A stretch of DNA of 64,000 bases from JAENVU01 sp046598395 (GTDB taxonomy: Bacteria > Actinomycetota > Acidimicrobiia > IMCC26256 > JAENVU01): positions 1 to 64,000 of the forward strand of contig JBKJIQ010000040.1 of assembly GCA_046598395.1 (NCBI GenBank). The letters run 5' to 3'. A program made the position numbers and the translations under genes. The notes under the pieces were generated by a model, which worked only from the letters and a program-made list of their open reading frames with translations, was not told where the DNA came from and searched no databases. Positions 17,978-29,505 of the stretch are shown piece after piece; positions within the stretch are counted from its first letter, which is position 1, and every line of letters starts with the position of its first letter.

Positions 17978-19595
17978 CAGGGATCGTGACGACCGCCGCG
18001 CCCCCGCAGAGGCGTTCGGTGGGAACCGGCACCCGCACGTGGCCCCTGACCAGATAGATCTTGGGCGAACCCGCGACTCGGAGGAGCGTTTCTGGCGCCG
18101 CGTTGGTATAGGGCCAGGTATCGAGCACCCGCCGGGGAACGTGCGGCGCGAGTGTCGGGTCGATCCCCATCTGACGCAACGATTCCTCGGTCACGGGGAA
18201 CATCGCTGTTCCCGCTGCAAAGAAATACCTTGGCGCGGCCTCACCCTCTCGAGGCGCCCATTCCCGAAAGACCGACCCATCCGGGGCGCTTCGATGGAGC
18301 GAGCGGTACTCGGCCGGCGTCAGCAGCCGAGCATCACCGGTGGGCGCGGCTCCGCCCTTCTGCATCGCCGCGGCTTCACCATTTGGCATGCCGATATACG
18401 TGGGACCGAAATACATCCCCGCGTGTTCAGCTTTCCCGGTTACCTGGTTCGTGAGGACAAGGATGGTGTGATCAGGCTGCGTGTGAGAAATCCGCTTCAC
18501 CGGGGCGCCCGGCAGACATCGGTCGCCTGGCCCGGACGGACTACTGGCTGAACCCCGGATCAGCCCGTACCACCCACCGACTCCCAGCGCGACCACGAAT
18601 GTGCCCACGATCAATAGGACCCGAAGGCGCGAACGTCGCGGCTTCGGCGTGACCGCCGGAACTGAATCCACCTGAGCGGGGGGACTCCGCCGGGTCGCCG
18701 CACTCACCGATCTGGTGATCTCACCCACCGTCGTCGGCGCGTCGCGGTCAGCTCGCGGCAGCGGCGGAAACGGAGGCAGATCGCGAAACCGTTTCGCGAT
18801 TTCAGCCAGTGCCTTCTCGGCTCCGAGCGCGGTCGGACGACGGCTGGGGTCCTTCTCGAGCATTCGCTCGATCACGCGCCACAGGCGATCCGGTACGTCT
18901 GGCGGCCGTCCGACTGCCTCTTCCTCATGGGCCCGCAAGACCGCGAGTGGCGTATCGCCGTCGAACACCGGACGGCCGAACAACATCTCGTAGAGCACGA
19001 TGCCCACCGAGTACACGTCGGCACTGGCGGTGACCGCTGCGCGTCCGGCCATCTCCGGTGCGAGATACCGAGGGGTTCCGACAATGCCCGTAGCGTTGGA
19101 CACCGCCGAACCGGCCGCGATACGCGCAACACCAAAATCGACCACCCGAGCCAGATCGTCACCGGCATCGGACTCGATCAAAATGTTCTCCGGTTTGAGG
19201 TCGCGGTGCACAACTCCCGCGGCGTGCGCAACGGCAACGCCGCTCAAGACCTGTTGGGCAATCGCCACAGCTCGCGCGGGCACCAAGGTTCCCTGTTCAC
19301 GAAGAATCGACCGAAGGTCTCTCCCGTCGACGAGGTCCATCACAATCGCGAGCCGGTCGCCTTCGACGACTAAATCGAACACCTCGACCAGATGTGGAGA
19401 ACGAAGGCCGACGAGGATCCGCCGCTCCTGCACGAATCGAGCCACCAGATCTGGGTCATGCGCGAGATCAGGGCGCAAGAGCTTGACCGCCACCGGTCCG
19501 TTCGGCCCGTCGCCGCGCCAGACCTCACCCATGCCACCGTGCCCGATTGGTTCAATCAGGTGGTACGCCGATCCGAGCCGTCCGCCCTGTTCCAC
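17934..19595 (-). CDS. Ser/Thr protein kinase, first kinase of the island
   Basis: 553 residues. The kinase domain (about 1-275) has GHGGMGEVW, VAVKLL, HRDLKPENILI, DFGVA and GTPRYLAPE, all catalytic residues present. After a Pro-rich linker comes one membrane helix near residue 335. The outer part of about 200 residues has repeated strand motifs such as RYFFAAGTAMFPV and KIYLVRGHVRVPVP, resembling short beta repeats seen in secreted actinobacterial proteins. Two external cysteines (DRCLPG and RLCGG) may pair. The GTG start lacks a Shine-Dalgarno site; TAACCT (19604-19609, minus strand) ends 8 nt before it, as in leaderless actinobacterial promoters. It starts 36 bp after the FHA-LuxR gene. 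Confidence 0.91.
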   Translation of the reverse strand: MEQGGRLGSAYHLIEPIGHGGMGEVWRGDGPNGPVAVKLLRPDLAHDPDLVARFVQERRILVGLRSPHLVEVFDLVVEGDRLAIVMDLVDGRDLRSILREQGTLVPARAVAIAQQVLSGVAVAHAAGVVHRDLKPENILIESDAGDDLARVVDFGVARIAAGSAVSNATGIVGTPRYLAPEMAGRAAVTASADVYSVGIVLYEMLFGRPVFDGDTPLAVLRAHEEEAVGRPPDVPDRLWRVIERMLEKDPSRRPTALGAEKALAEIAKRFRDLPPFPPLPRADRDAPTTVGEITRSVSAATRRSPPAQVDSVPAVTPKPRRSRLRVLLIVGTFVVALGVGGWYGLIRGSASSPSGPGDRCLPGAPVKRISHTQPDHTILVLTNQVTGKAEHAGMYFGPTYIGMPNGEAAAMQKGGAAPTGDARLLTPAEYRSLHRSAPDGSVFREWAPREGEAAPRYFFAAGTAMFPVTEESLRQMGIDPTLAPHVPRRVLDTWPYTNAAPETLLRVAGSPKIYLVRGHVRVPVPTERLCGGAAVVTIPDVPHVLRPIPLAGR

Positions 19596-19631
19596 GAGCG
19601 CGGAGGTTACAGGGGCGGGTCGTGACCTACC

Positions 19632-20501
19632 TCAGCTGGATCCCGGACTCTGCGGCGTCACCCCGAGTTCGTAGGCCAAACGCGTGAGATCCGCTCGTTT
19701 GCGTCGGCCGGTCTTCACCTGGATGCGATCGAGATGCGACCGCACCGTGGCGATGCTGATGAACAACGACTCGGCAATCTCCTTGTCGCTGGCCCCGCCG
19801 GCGACCAGAGCCAGGAGGTCCCGTTCGCGCTTCGTCACCGTGGGGAGTTCTTCGGGCGGCGCGATCGGGCCGGGCGTGACCTCGCGCCCCTCCGAGGTCG
19901 GATGGAGGGTGACCCCCTGCGCAACCACCTCAAGCATCAGCCGATTCGCCAACTGCACCACCCGCAGCGTTGTGTCACCAATCTCGACGAGATCGCCGAT
20001 GTGCACATCACACCGGTCAACCACTTTGCCGTTGACCCGCGTTGTGTTGGCACTCCCGCAATCACGAATCTCGCCGCCGTCGGCACGTGGGATCAACTCC
20101 GCGTGATATCGGGAAGCCCGGTTGTCGTCCAGCACGATGTCGTTGTCGCGCGCTCGACCAATCCGAATCGCGTAGGCCGAACCTTCTCCCGGCGTCACCG
20201 TGATTGTGGCCGTAGCACCTTGGGGACTGAACCGCAGCCACACTCCACTGTCAGGGTCGGCGAGATACACATCCATCGAACGTCTGAGTTCAAGCTCTTG
20301 GACCCGACGGCCCGAGGCAAACGTTCCGTTGGCACTGGAGAGGTCGACGATTCGCCAGTAGCCGTCTTCGCAGCGCGCCTCGAGATGGCGACGCGAAATG
20401 CGGTGGTCGTCGATGCGTAGGTCGCAGGTCTCTCCGCGACCAATCGTCACCACACCGTCGTCGAACTCGAACCGTTCCTCGTCCACCCAAATTTCGAGCA
20501 C
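19632..20501 (-). CDS. FHA-domain transcriptional regulator with LuxR-type HTH
   Basis: 289 residues from the GTG at 20499-20501, which has AGGAAG just upstream; a TTG at 20600 in the same frame would add 33 residues (with a Cys-rich CRRPEAGLCRVC stretch) and cannot be excluded. Two FHA modules: TIGRGETCDLRI with RISRRHLEA, SSANGTF; and IRIGRARDNDIVL, ASRYHAEL, SANTTRVNGK. The C-terminal 65 residues are a LuxR/GerE helix-turn-helix (TKRERDLLALVAGGASDKEI and TVRSHLDRIQVKTGRRKRADL). FHA domains bind phosphothreonine, so this is a plausible DNA-binding output of the four kinases encoded next. It is the first gene of the island and divergent from the secreted peptidase genes, so it may control both directions (inference). 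Confidence 0.88.
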   Translation of the reverse strand: MLEIWVDEERFEFDDGVVTIGRGETCDLRIDDHRISRRHLEARCEDGYWRIVDLSSANGTFASGRRVQELELRRSMDVYLADPDSGVWLRFSPQGATATITVTPGEGSAYAIRIGRARDNDIVLDDNRASRYHAELIPRADGGEIRDCGSANTTRVNGKVVDRCDVHIGDLVEIGDTTLRVVQLANRLMLEVVAQGVTLHPTSEGREVTPGPIAPPEELPTVTKRERDLLALVAGGASDKEIAESLFISIATVRSHLDRIQVKTGRRKRADLTRLAYELGVTPQSPGSS

Positions 20502-20768
20502 GTGCTTCCTGCCTCCCCGTTCGGCGGCCGCCAGTTTGGCCGCAACGGCACCCGGCGTGCAGACCCGACACAGCCCGGCCTCCGGTCGACGGCAACGCAA
20601 GGGGCAGAGCTACCTCTGCGGTTGGGGCATCGAAGAGGGCCTCGCGCCCCTCAACTTCCTCGACGAGGAAGCGCACACTCGATCAAGAGCCGCCGCCGAG
20701 TTCAACGACGCACTCGGCGGAGTTCACCACTACATCCAACCGGCAGACCCAACGAGAGAAGGACACCA
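20502..20768. other. Divergent intergenic region between FHA-LuxR and lectin/peptidase genes
   Basis: 267 bp separate the two start codons. It should hold promoters for both directions. I found no clear -10/-35 pair or palindrome; open frames crossing it continue from the flanking genes and lack ribosome sites. Confidence 0.5.
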
Positions 20769-21674
20769 ATGCGTACCTCAGCCATTCATCCCATCCGGTC
20801 GATTGCCCGGCGTTTCGGCGCATCGATCGCCATCGCTTCCACCGTGATTGCGGCCGGCGTCGCGGTCCAACCGGCGGCGGCTACCACCACGACCTTCACG
20901 ATGCCTTCTGGCACCCAGATGGTCAGTGGCGACGTGCTCCGTTCGCCGAGCGGGTGCTTCCAACTCGAGATGCAGTCTGACGGGAACGCGGTTGCATACG
21001 TTGCCAACCCTCGCCGGGCCATTTGGGCGTCACACACCGACGGCCACCCCGGCGCATATCTACGGATGCAGACCGACGGCAACGCGGTCGTCTACTCCGG
21101 GGGCACGCCGATCTACGCCACCCACACCGACGGTCACTCCGGCGCGTACCTGCAGATGCAGGACGACGGCAACGTCGTGGTGTACTCGACGAACCGCACT
21201 GCTCTGTTCGCGAGTCACACGGACATTGGATGTCCGGCGAGCGGCAGCACCCGGGATCTGGCGATCCGGATTCAGCAGAAGCCCCGCATCACCCTCGCGA
21301 CGGTTCACGCGTCCGGTGTCCGTGACAACGCAAACGCTCGACAGAACATTGCCGACCTCGCGGCCGGACTCGGCTCAGCACGGAGCAGCTACGGCACCGC
21401 GCCTGGTGGGCGGACCACCGTCGATTCCCGGGTACTGAAGGCACTGCTGGATATTGAGGCACGCCACACGCTCAGCGTCAGCGAGATCACCGGAGGCTCA
21501 CACTCCAGCGGTTCGAAGCACTACCTCGGTCGTGCAGTCGACATCAACGTGATCGACGGAACTCACGTCACATCCTCACACGCGGGGGCGAAGGACGCGG
21601 TGAACATCTGTAAGGCGGACGGTGCAACCCTGGCGTTCATCGAGAGCAGCAACCACGTGCACTGCCAGTGGTAA
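20769..21674 (+). CDS. Secreted bulb-type lectin / M15-like peptidase
   Basis: 301 residues. The ATG has AGAAGGA 6 nt upstream. A signal peptide ends near AAA at residues 36-38. Residues 40-155 form a bulb-type (monocot mannose-binding) lectin domain with three QxDxNxVxY sites: QSDGNAVAY, QTDGNAVVY, QDDGNVVVY. The C-terminal 130 residues look like an M15-type zinc peptidase (D-Ala-D-Ala or L-Ala-D-Glu type): KHYLGRAVDI supplies His251 and Asp258, and the ending SNHVHCQW supplies the third ligand, probably His298. It would bind glycans and cut peptidoglycan peptides outside the cell. It is divergent from the kinase island and is followed by a strong terminator. Confidence 0.85.
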   Translation: MRTSAIHPIRSIARRFGASIAIASTVIAAGVAVQPAAATTTTFTMPSGTQMVSGDVLRSPSGCFQLEMQSDGNAVAYVANPRRAIWASHTDGHPGAYLRMQTDGNAVVYSGGTPIYATHTDGHSGAYLQMQDDGNVVVYSTNRTALFASHTDIGCPASGSTRDLAIRIQQKPRITLATVHASGVRDNANARQNIADLAAGLGSARSSYGTAPGGRTTVDSRVLKALLDIEARHTLSVSEITGGSHSSGSKHYLGRAVDINVIDGTHVTSSHAGAKDAVNICKADGATLAFIESSNHVHCQW

Positions 21675-21723
21675 CCGTTTGACAGTCCGTCACATCAAGA
21701 CCACACGAACCCAAAGAACCGAC

Positions 21724-21770
21724 AAGCGGGTCCACCCTCTCGAAGGAGAGGTGGACCCGCTTGCTTTGTT
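21724..21770 (+). terminator. Strong intrinsic terminator after the lectin/peptidase gene
   Basis: An 18-nt arm (21724-21741) pairs with a 17-nt arm (21746-21762) across a GAAG loop, with one bulged base; the core is GCGGGTCCACC/GGTGGACCCGC. It is followed by TGCTTTGTT. It lies 50 bp past the stop and separates this gene from the subtilase. Confidence 0.85.
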
Positions 21771-21916
21771 CGGGGCGCATACGGCGTCGTGGGCAATCGC
21801 GCTGCTTATGGGGCAGCGGGAGGGGCAGCGTCACCCCTTCAGGATTCGCGACCCGCGATCAACAATCGAACGACGACAGCACGCGCAACTCGCGAATACA
21901 TCAATGGAGGCAGATC

Positions 21917-24970
<3,054 letters not shown>

Positions 24971-24983
24971 CCTCGACCATGCG

Positions 24984-25026
24984 CCGGATCGATCCGGCCT
25001 CGGCGGGCACCCAGCTCGCCGAGGCC
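24984..25026. repeat. Nested palindromes after the subtilase gene
   Basis: CCGGATCGATCCGG (24984-24997) is a perfect 14-bp palindrome. It overlaps a perfect 10-bp inverted repeat GGCCTCGGCG/CGCCGAGGCC (24996-25005 and 25017-25026, 11-nt loop). There is no T-run, so it may be a terminator without a U-tract, an RNA stability element or a protein site. Confidence 0.5.
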
Positions 25027-25079
25027 CGGCCCCGGCCCCGGAACCGCACCCAATCCATCACTCTTGAAGGGACATCATC

Positions 25080-25508
25080 ATGGGAACTGCACTCGCAATC
25101 GCAATCCTCGCCACTTGGCTCGGCGGATACATCGCCTACGGCAACTGGCTCACCAACGGCATCAAACCACGCAGCTTCGAAACGTCGCTCAGCGCGGAGC
25201 AACTCCGCACCATCTTTACCAACAAGGTGGCGCGGACCGGTTGGAAGATCGTCGACGACGGCAACCCGATCGTTGCGCAGAGCAACCTTGCCACCGGCAT
25301 CCGTCAACAGATCGGGCTCGAACTCCACACCAATGCAGCCACTGGGAAGATCACGGCACGAATCGCCGCGCATCGGTGGGTGAGCAAGCGCTTCGGGTAT
25401 CCGACGAAGGCGCACACGATGCGGATTCGCATCAACAGTTTCGTCGAAGCAGCCCGGGCCGCCGAGCCTTCGATCCTCGTATCTATTGGGGAGTTACGGC
25501 CGCGATGA
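25080..25508 (+). CDS. Small membrane-anchored protein, first of a pair
   Basis: 142 residues. ATG with GAAGGGA about 9 nt upstream. One N-terminal membrane helix (ALAIAILATWLGGYIAYG) without a cleavage site, then a soluble alpha/beta domain (SLSAEQLRTIFTNKVARTGWKIV...). No family recognised. The stop overlaps the next gene's ATG (ATGA), so the two proteins are co-translated. Both have the same plan (N-terminal helix, a short KPxxF segment, then a similar fold), so they may be diverged duplicates that form a heteromer. Confidence 0.75.
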   Translation: MGTALAIAILATWLGGYIAYGNWLTNGIKPRSFETSLSAEQLRTIFTNKVARTGWKIVDDGNPIVAQSNLATGIRQQIGLELHTNAATGKITARIAAHRWVSKRFGYPTKAHTMRIRINSFVEAARAAEPSILVSIGELRPR

Positions 25509-25987
25509 TCATCTTGTATTGCACCATCCTCGTGCTTGCGGTCCTCTACTGCAGCGTGTGCACGATGCTCGGATTTGGTAACCCTGGAACGCTTGCCGAC
25601 TTCGGCAAGCCGGAGTTTCGGACTGACCGGAAGTTCGCGAACTCTGTGAGCGAGGTCCGGAGTGCCTACGCAGACGCGGTACGGCGCACACCGGGCATGC
25701 GACTCATCGAGAGCCACGCGCAACTCCTCTTCATTGATATGACGCCCACCACGCGGGTGCTCGACGGGAACTTCGGCTTCTTGTTCGTGGTCTCGTTCGA
25801 GTCACAAGCCTTCAGTGAATCATCGGCGACGCACGTCAGGACTGAAGCCCGTAAGAAGGTCGCGATCGCATACTTCACGAAGGACCGACCGGCGTTCACC
25901 TACTGCGAGCGCGCGCTGCGAATGAACGCGAAGAAGCTCGGCCTCGAAGAACTGCTCGCCGAAGTCGCGGCGCCGCCGGCGCGCTAA
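25505..25987 (+). CDS. Small membrane-anchored protein, second of a pair
   Basis: 160 residues from the ATG at 25505 that overlaps the previous stop. A strongly hydrophobic N-terminal helix (IILYCTILVLAVLYCSVCTM) carries three cysteines; the remaining domain is soluble, with GMRLIESHAQLLFIDMTP and FGFLFVVSFESQ as strand-like segments. No family recognised. The upstream part of its open frame (25064-25504) only shadows the first gene of the pair. Function unknown. Confidence 0.72.
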   Translation: MIILYCTILVLAVLYCSVCTMLGFGNPGTLADFGKPEFRTDRKFANSVSEVRSAYADAVRRTPGMRLIESHAQLLFIDMTPTTRVLDGNFGFLFVVSFESQAFSESSATHVRTEARKKVAIAYFTKDRPAFTYCERALRMNAKKLGLEELLAEVAAPPAR

Positions 25988-26087
25988 CGCCAGGAGCAAC
26001 GCGGATCGCTACACCACACGGGTTCCGGCGCGAGCGCCGGAACTGTCCTGAACGGCCGAGTGCCATGAGATGTGATCGACTGCGCTG

Positions 26088-26834
26088 ATGTTGCATCGAC
26101 GCAAGGGCCTTCCTGAGGGTTGGCTCGGCATTGTGGAGGAGTCCGTGACGGCCTGGCAGGCGTTGAACGACGACGAACGAGCCCGCCTCGAAACGTCGAC
26201 CGACTGGCTGCTCCGCCACAAGCATTGGGAGGCCTCGAACGGCTTCGAACTCACCGACGAAATCACCGTCACCATCGCGGCGCAAGCCGCGCTGCTCATC
26301 CTCGGCCTTCACGAGGACGAGTACCGGGAGGTGAGCGCGGTCATCGTCTATCCCACGGCCATGCAATCCGTGGGTGCGCACTCCGGTCCGGCCCAAGGCA
26401 CGGTGACCGACGGAGTAATCCCCATCCTGGGCGAGGCGCACGATCACCGCGGCCCGGTGATCCTTGCGTGGGATCAGGCCGAGTCGGCATCACGAAATCC
26501 GGGGCACGGACACAACGTGGTGGTGCACGAGTTCGCGCACAAGCTCGACATGCTCGACGGCTTGGTGAACGGCAGTCCGCCACTCCAAGGTCGCGTCGAT
26601 CCCGATCGTTGGCGAGCGGTGTGCAGCGAAGCGTTCATTGCGCTCGCCGCAGGCGCCGACCGTCCTCCCGTTCAGCCCTACGGCGCGACCAACCCCGCGG
26701 AGTTCTTCGCCGTCGCCACCGAAGCTTTCTTCGACGTGCCGGTGAGCCTCGAGTATCACGAACCCGCGCTCTACGACGTGCTGCGCGGCTATTACAACCA
26801 AGACCCCGCCGCACGCTCCCGCACCGCTATCTGA
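26088..26834 (+). CDS. Zinc-dependent peptidase, MtfA family
   Basis: 248 residues, full family length. The gluzincin motif HEFAHKLDMLDG supplies the HExxH-like zinc ligands with the catalytic glutamate, and NPAEFFAVATEAFFD supplies the downstream Glu ligand and helix. In E. coli, MtfA is a cytosolic aminopeptidase that binds the glucose repressor Mlc; in actinobacteria the role is unknown. No signal peptide. The start follows a non-coding gap of 100 bp with no clear ribosome site. Confidence 0.9.
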   Translation: MLHRRKGLPEGWLGIVEESVTAWQALNDDERARLETSTDWLLRHKHWEASNGFELTDEITVTIAAQAALLILGLHEDEYREVSAVIVYPTAMQSVGAHSGPAQGTVTDGVIPILGEAHDHRGPVILAWDQAESASRNPGHGHNVVVHEFAHKLDMLDGLVNGSPPLQGRVDPDRWRAVCSEAFIALAAGADRPPVQPYGATNPAEFFAVATEAFFDVPVSLEYHEPALYDVLRGYYNQDPAARSRTAI

Positions 26835-26849
26835 GGGCTACCAGGCGGG

Positions 26850-29417
26850 CTACCGACCGTGGCCGTGCTCGTTGGCGGGGTTCAGGAACTCCAACACTTG
26901 TTGGAACGTTGGTCGGTTCGTGGCGCGGAACGTATCGGGAATCAGACCCGGGGTGAACGTGAGGCGGCGTGAGGGACTCCGCCATGCCGTCGGGTCCGCC
27001 GAACCCTGGGATGCGGCCAGGCTGTTCGCCGCTTGTTCGACTACTGCCCACAGCGACGCTCGACACGCGTCGAGCGAACCGTTCCCGCAGTAGCGGAGTT
27101 GGAACGGACCTTGCACCGGTTGGTTCAACAACGTGCGCAGGTCCTTGTCCACATACGACTCGCCCGAGAGCGAGCCCAGGCCCCGAATGTTGTCGAGGTC
27201 TGCGGTAGAGGCGCCGAACACCGGACGCATCACGGCATCGGCAATCGGGTTCCACACCGCATTCATGATCGTGGGGCCGGCGTCGTCCCACTGACCACTG
27301 TTATCCGCGTCGAGCGTGGGTGCATCTTGAGCCACCCAATCGTCGAGCGCCTGCACCGCTTGCGCGGCGAGCGGGCTCGGAGCCGCGCTCCCGTGCAGGA
27401 CCTGACTCACCACCGGCCATACCGGCGACCGCACATCCTCGGTAGCCGCGCGATTCATCACACTCACATCATCGGCAAGCGTGACCCGATCCGGGTACTG
27501 ATCGAACAGCTCCACGCGATGCACCGAGCCGTAAGGCTCGTTGTCACCGTGCATGAACCCCGGGGCCGATTGATTGTTCCAGTTCAGCAGCAAACCGTTG
27601 GGGCCTGCGGAGGAGTGCGGGTGCTCACGCTCGCTCAAGAAGCCTTGCCATTCGTACTCGCCGTTGCCCACCGTGGGGAGCCGCCGGTCGAGACCGGGTG
27701 CCCGTACCGGAAGCAGTCCCGACGTGAAGTAGGCGGTGGCCTTGTGCGATGCATAGGCCCAGTTGAAGGTGAACCCGAACTCGTTCGCCACCTTCCAGAA
27801 CTTGCGGGGTGTGCTCGCCTTGCCTTCGGTCATGTCCTTCAACGCCATGAGGTTGAGGCCGTCGCGCCCAAAGGTTGACCGCTTGCGGGTGAGCGCAATC
27901 GGCTTGCCGCCGGAGAGTGCGGTCCCGATCATCGGACCGTGCACCGAGACCGGGTAGCGGATCGGCGTGCCGTTGAGCGTGCCGGCGTCGAATATTTCGA
28001 ACGGACGACACACACCGTTGAACAGATAGTTGGTGGACGCACGGGTGGGTGCGGAGCCGTCGGGGTTACAGAGCTGCTCCGCGAACACGTCGCGTACGTC
28101 GTGGCTGGCCGAGGTGAGACTCCACGCGTAGTCGGGCGTGCGGCCGATCAACAGGTACATCGCCATCGCCGGCACCGCCACACCCTGCGCCTCGATGCCC
28201 GGTCCGGAGAGATGGATCTGCTGGACGATTTCCGGGTAGTAGTAACCGAGCTGAGGCCCCATGACGGCGACGGTGTTTCCCGTCTTGGTACGGCGGGGAT
28301 CGACCACGAGGAAATTCGATGCATGCTTCGCGGGCACCGGGCCCGCCGCGGGATACGTAGGCGCCTCGGCCGCAAGTTGCGGGTCGATCGGAGACGCGGC
28401 CGGCGTGAGCCCGGAAGCCGACGCGGGCGGAGCGGCCGCGGTCGCGGCCGGATCTCCCACGGGTGCGGTCACGCGCGGATTGATTGAAATCACCGAGCCT
28501 TCGTCGATGGTGGCGGCACCGGTGACCGGCCCGCCGGTGAGGACGGGATAGTCGAACCGCTTCGTGATCGTGGTGGGGGCCTCCGGATCGTCGAACAACA
28601 TCGCGTCGTTCCACGCCGATGTCCCGCGATCGGCGCCGAGGCGGTTCTGCAACTTCGACAGGAACTCCGCGTTCGATGCTTCTGCGCCACCACCCGCGCC
28701 GAAAATCGATCCGATGAACGCCGCCGTCGCGATCACGTCGTTGACGGTCGCGGGCGCCTCGGTGCTCCCGCTGGCCCTGAAGTAGGCGGTCATGCCGTCG
28801 GCCTCGGCTTGGAGTTCCGCGATCATCTCGCGGCCTCGATCGCCGTAGGTATCGATGATGAGTTGCACCTGATCAGTGACGAGTTGTTCCGTGGCCGCAC
28901 TCGGAATGAACGCCTGCGCGCTCGTCACGAGACCGAACGCGTTGATGCCCGGTACATCGGCCACTGCGACGCGCGCCGGACCGCGGCCGAGCTGCAACAA
29001 CAACCCGCGATCGCGCGCCGTCACCCAACCTGCGCCGAACGCGAGATCGGCACGGGTTACGCCCGTCACGTGGGCCACACCAAAATCGTCGTACTGAATG
29101 GTGGTGCCCGGCCGACCCGTGGGCTCCTCACGCGTCGCTCCAACCGGCTTGAAGTCTTCCGGGAGGAAGTACTTGTTGATGTCGGTATCGGTGACCTTGC
29201 CCCGCAGCGGCGTGAGCGCGTCGTAGAGCGGGAGTTGGTCGCGCGACTCGTCGGTGGTCACCAAGCCGCCGTAGTTGCCGGGAGGCAGGATGTACCGCGC
29301 CCGATCCTCGGCGTACTTCGAGGGCGGGCGGAACGGGTCGAAGGGCTTGCACGCGGCGAGGATCAACATGCTGATCACCGCGACGGCAATCACACTGCGG
29401 CGAAGGTGGACGTGCAT
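26850..29417 (-). CDS. Penicillin acylase family lipoprotein (Ntn hydrolase)
   Basis: 855 residues. ATG at 29415-29417 preceded by GGGAGA. Signal peptide with lipobox LILAAC (Cys23), so it is anchored to the outer membrane face. The alpha chain (about 100-365) carries the FGVAHVTGVTRADLAFGAGWVTARDRG block. The autocatalytic N-terminal serine of the beta chain is about Ser366 in AKHASNFLVV, after a Pro/Ala-rich spacer (about 320-360). Downstream QLGYYYPEIVQQIHLSGPG and MGPQL are typical of the family. These enzymes cleave amides of fatty acids, penicillins, acyl-homoserine lactones or lipopeptides; the substrate is unknown. Convergent with mtfA. Confidence 0.92.
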   Translation of the reverse strand: MHVHLRRSVIAVAVISMLILAACKPFDPFRPPSKYAEDRARYILPPGNYGGLVTTDESRDQLPLYDALTPLRGKVTDTDINKYFLPEDFKPVGATREEPTGRPGTTIQYDDFGVAHVTGVTRADLAFGAGWVTARDRGLLLQLGRGPARVAVADVPGINAFGLVTSAQAFIPSAATEQLVTDQVQLIIDTYGDRGREMIAELQAEADGMTAYFRASGSTEAPATVNDVIATAAFIGSIFGAGGGAEASNAEFLSKLQNRLGADRGTSAWNDAMLFDDPEAPTTITKRFDYPVLTGGPVTGAATIDEGSVISINPRVTAPVGDPAATAAAPPASASGLTPAASPIDPQLAAEAPTYPAAGPVPAKHASNFLVVDPRRTKTGNTVAVMGPQLGYYYPEIVQQIHLSGPGIEAQGVAVPAMAMYLLIGRTPDYAWSLTSASHDVRDVFAEQLCNPDGSAPTRASTNYLFNGVCRPFEIFDAGTLNGTPIRYPVSVHGPMIGTALSGGKPIALTRKRSTFGRDGLNLMALKDMTEGKASTPRKFWKVANEFGFTFNWAYASHKATAYFTSGLLPVRAPGLDRRLPTVGNGEYEWQGFLSEREHPHSSAGPNGLLLNWNNQSAPGFMHGDNEPYGSVHRVELFDQYPDRVTLADDVSVMNRAATEDVRSPVWPVVSQVLHGSAAPSPLAAQAVQALDDWVAQDAPTLDADNSGQWDDAGPTIMNAVWNPIADAVMRPVFGASTADLDNIRGLGSLSGESYVDKDLRTLLNQPVQGPFQLRYCGNGSLDACRASLWAVVEQAANSLAASQGSADPTAWRSPSRRLTFTPGLIPDTFRATNRPTFQQVLEFLNPANEHGHGR

Positions 29418-29505
29418 GCTGTCTCCCCAGAACCCGGTCAAATCAGACTGCGGGTGCAGGACCGTACTCCTCGCGGAGAACCCGCCACAATCTCCGCAGC
29501 TCGGG

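Noticed and set aside
16727..17989. 420-residue plus-strand frame opposite the third kinase
   Set aside because: Runs opposite intact kinase motifs; composition unlike a real protein.
8172..20501. Anti-phage defence island (kinase-based abortive infection)
   Set aside because: Kinases carry sensor ectodomains and membrane helices; no nuclease, toxin or phage gene is present in the set.
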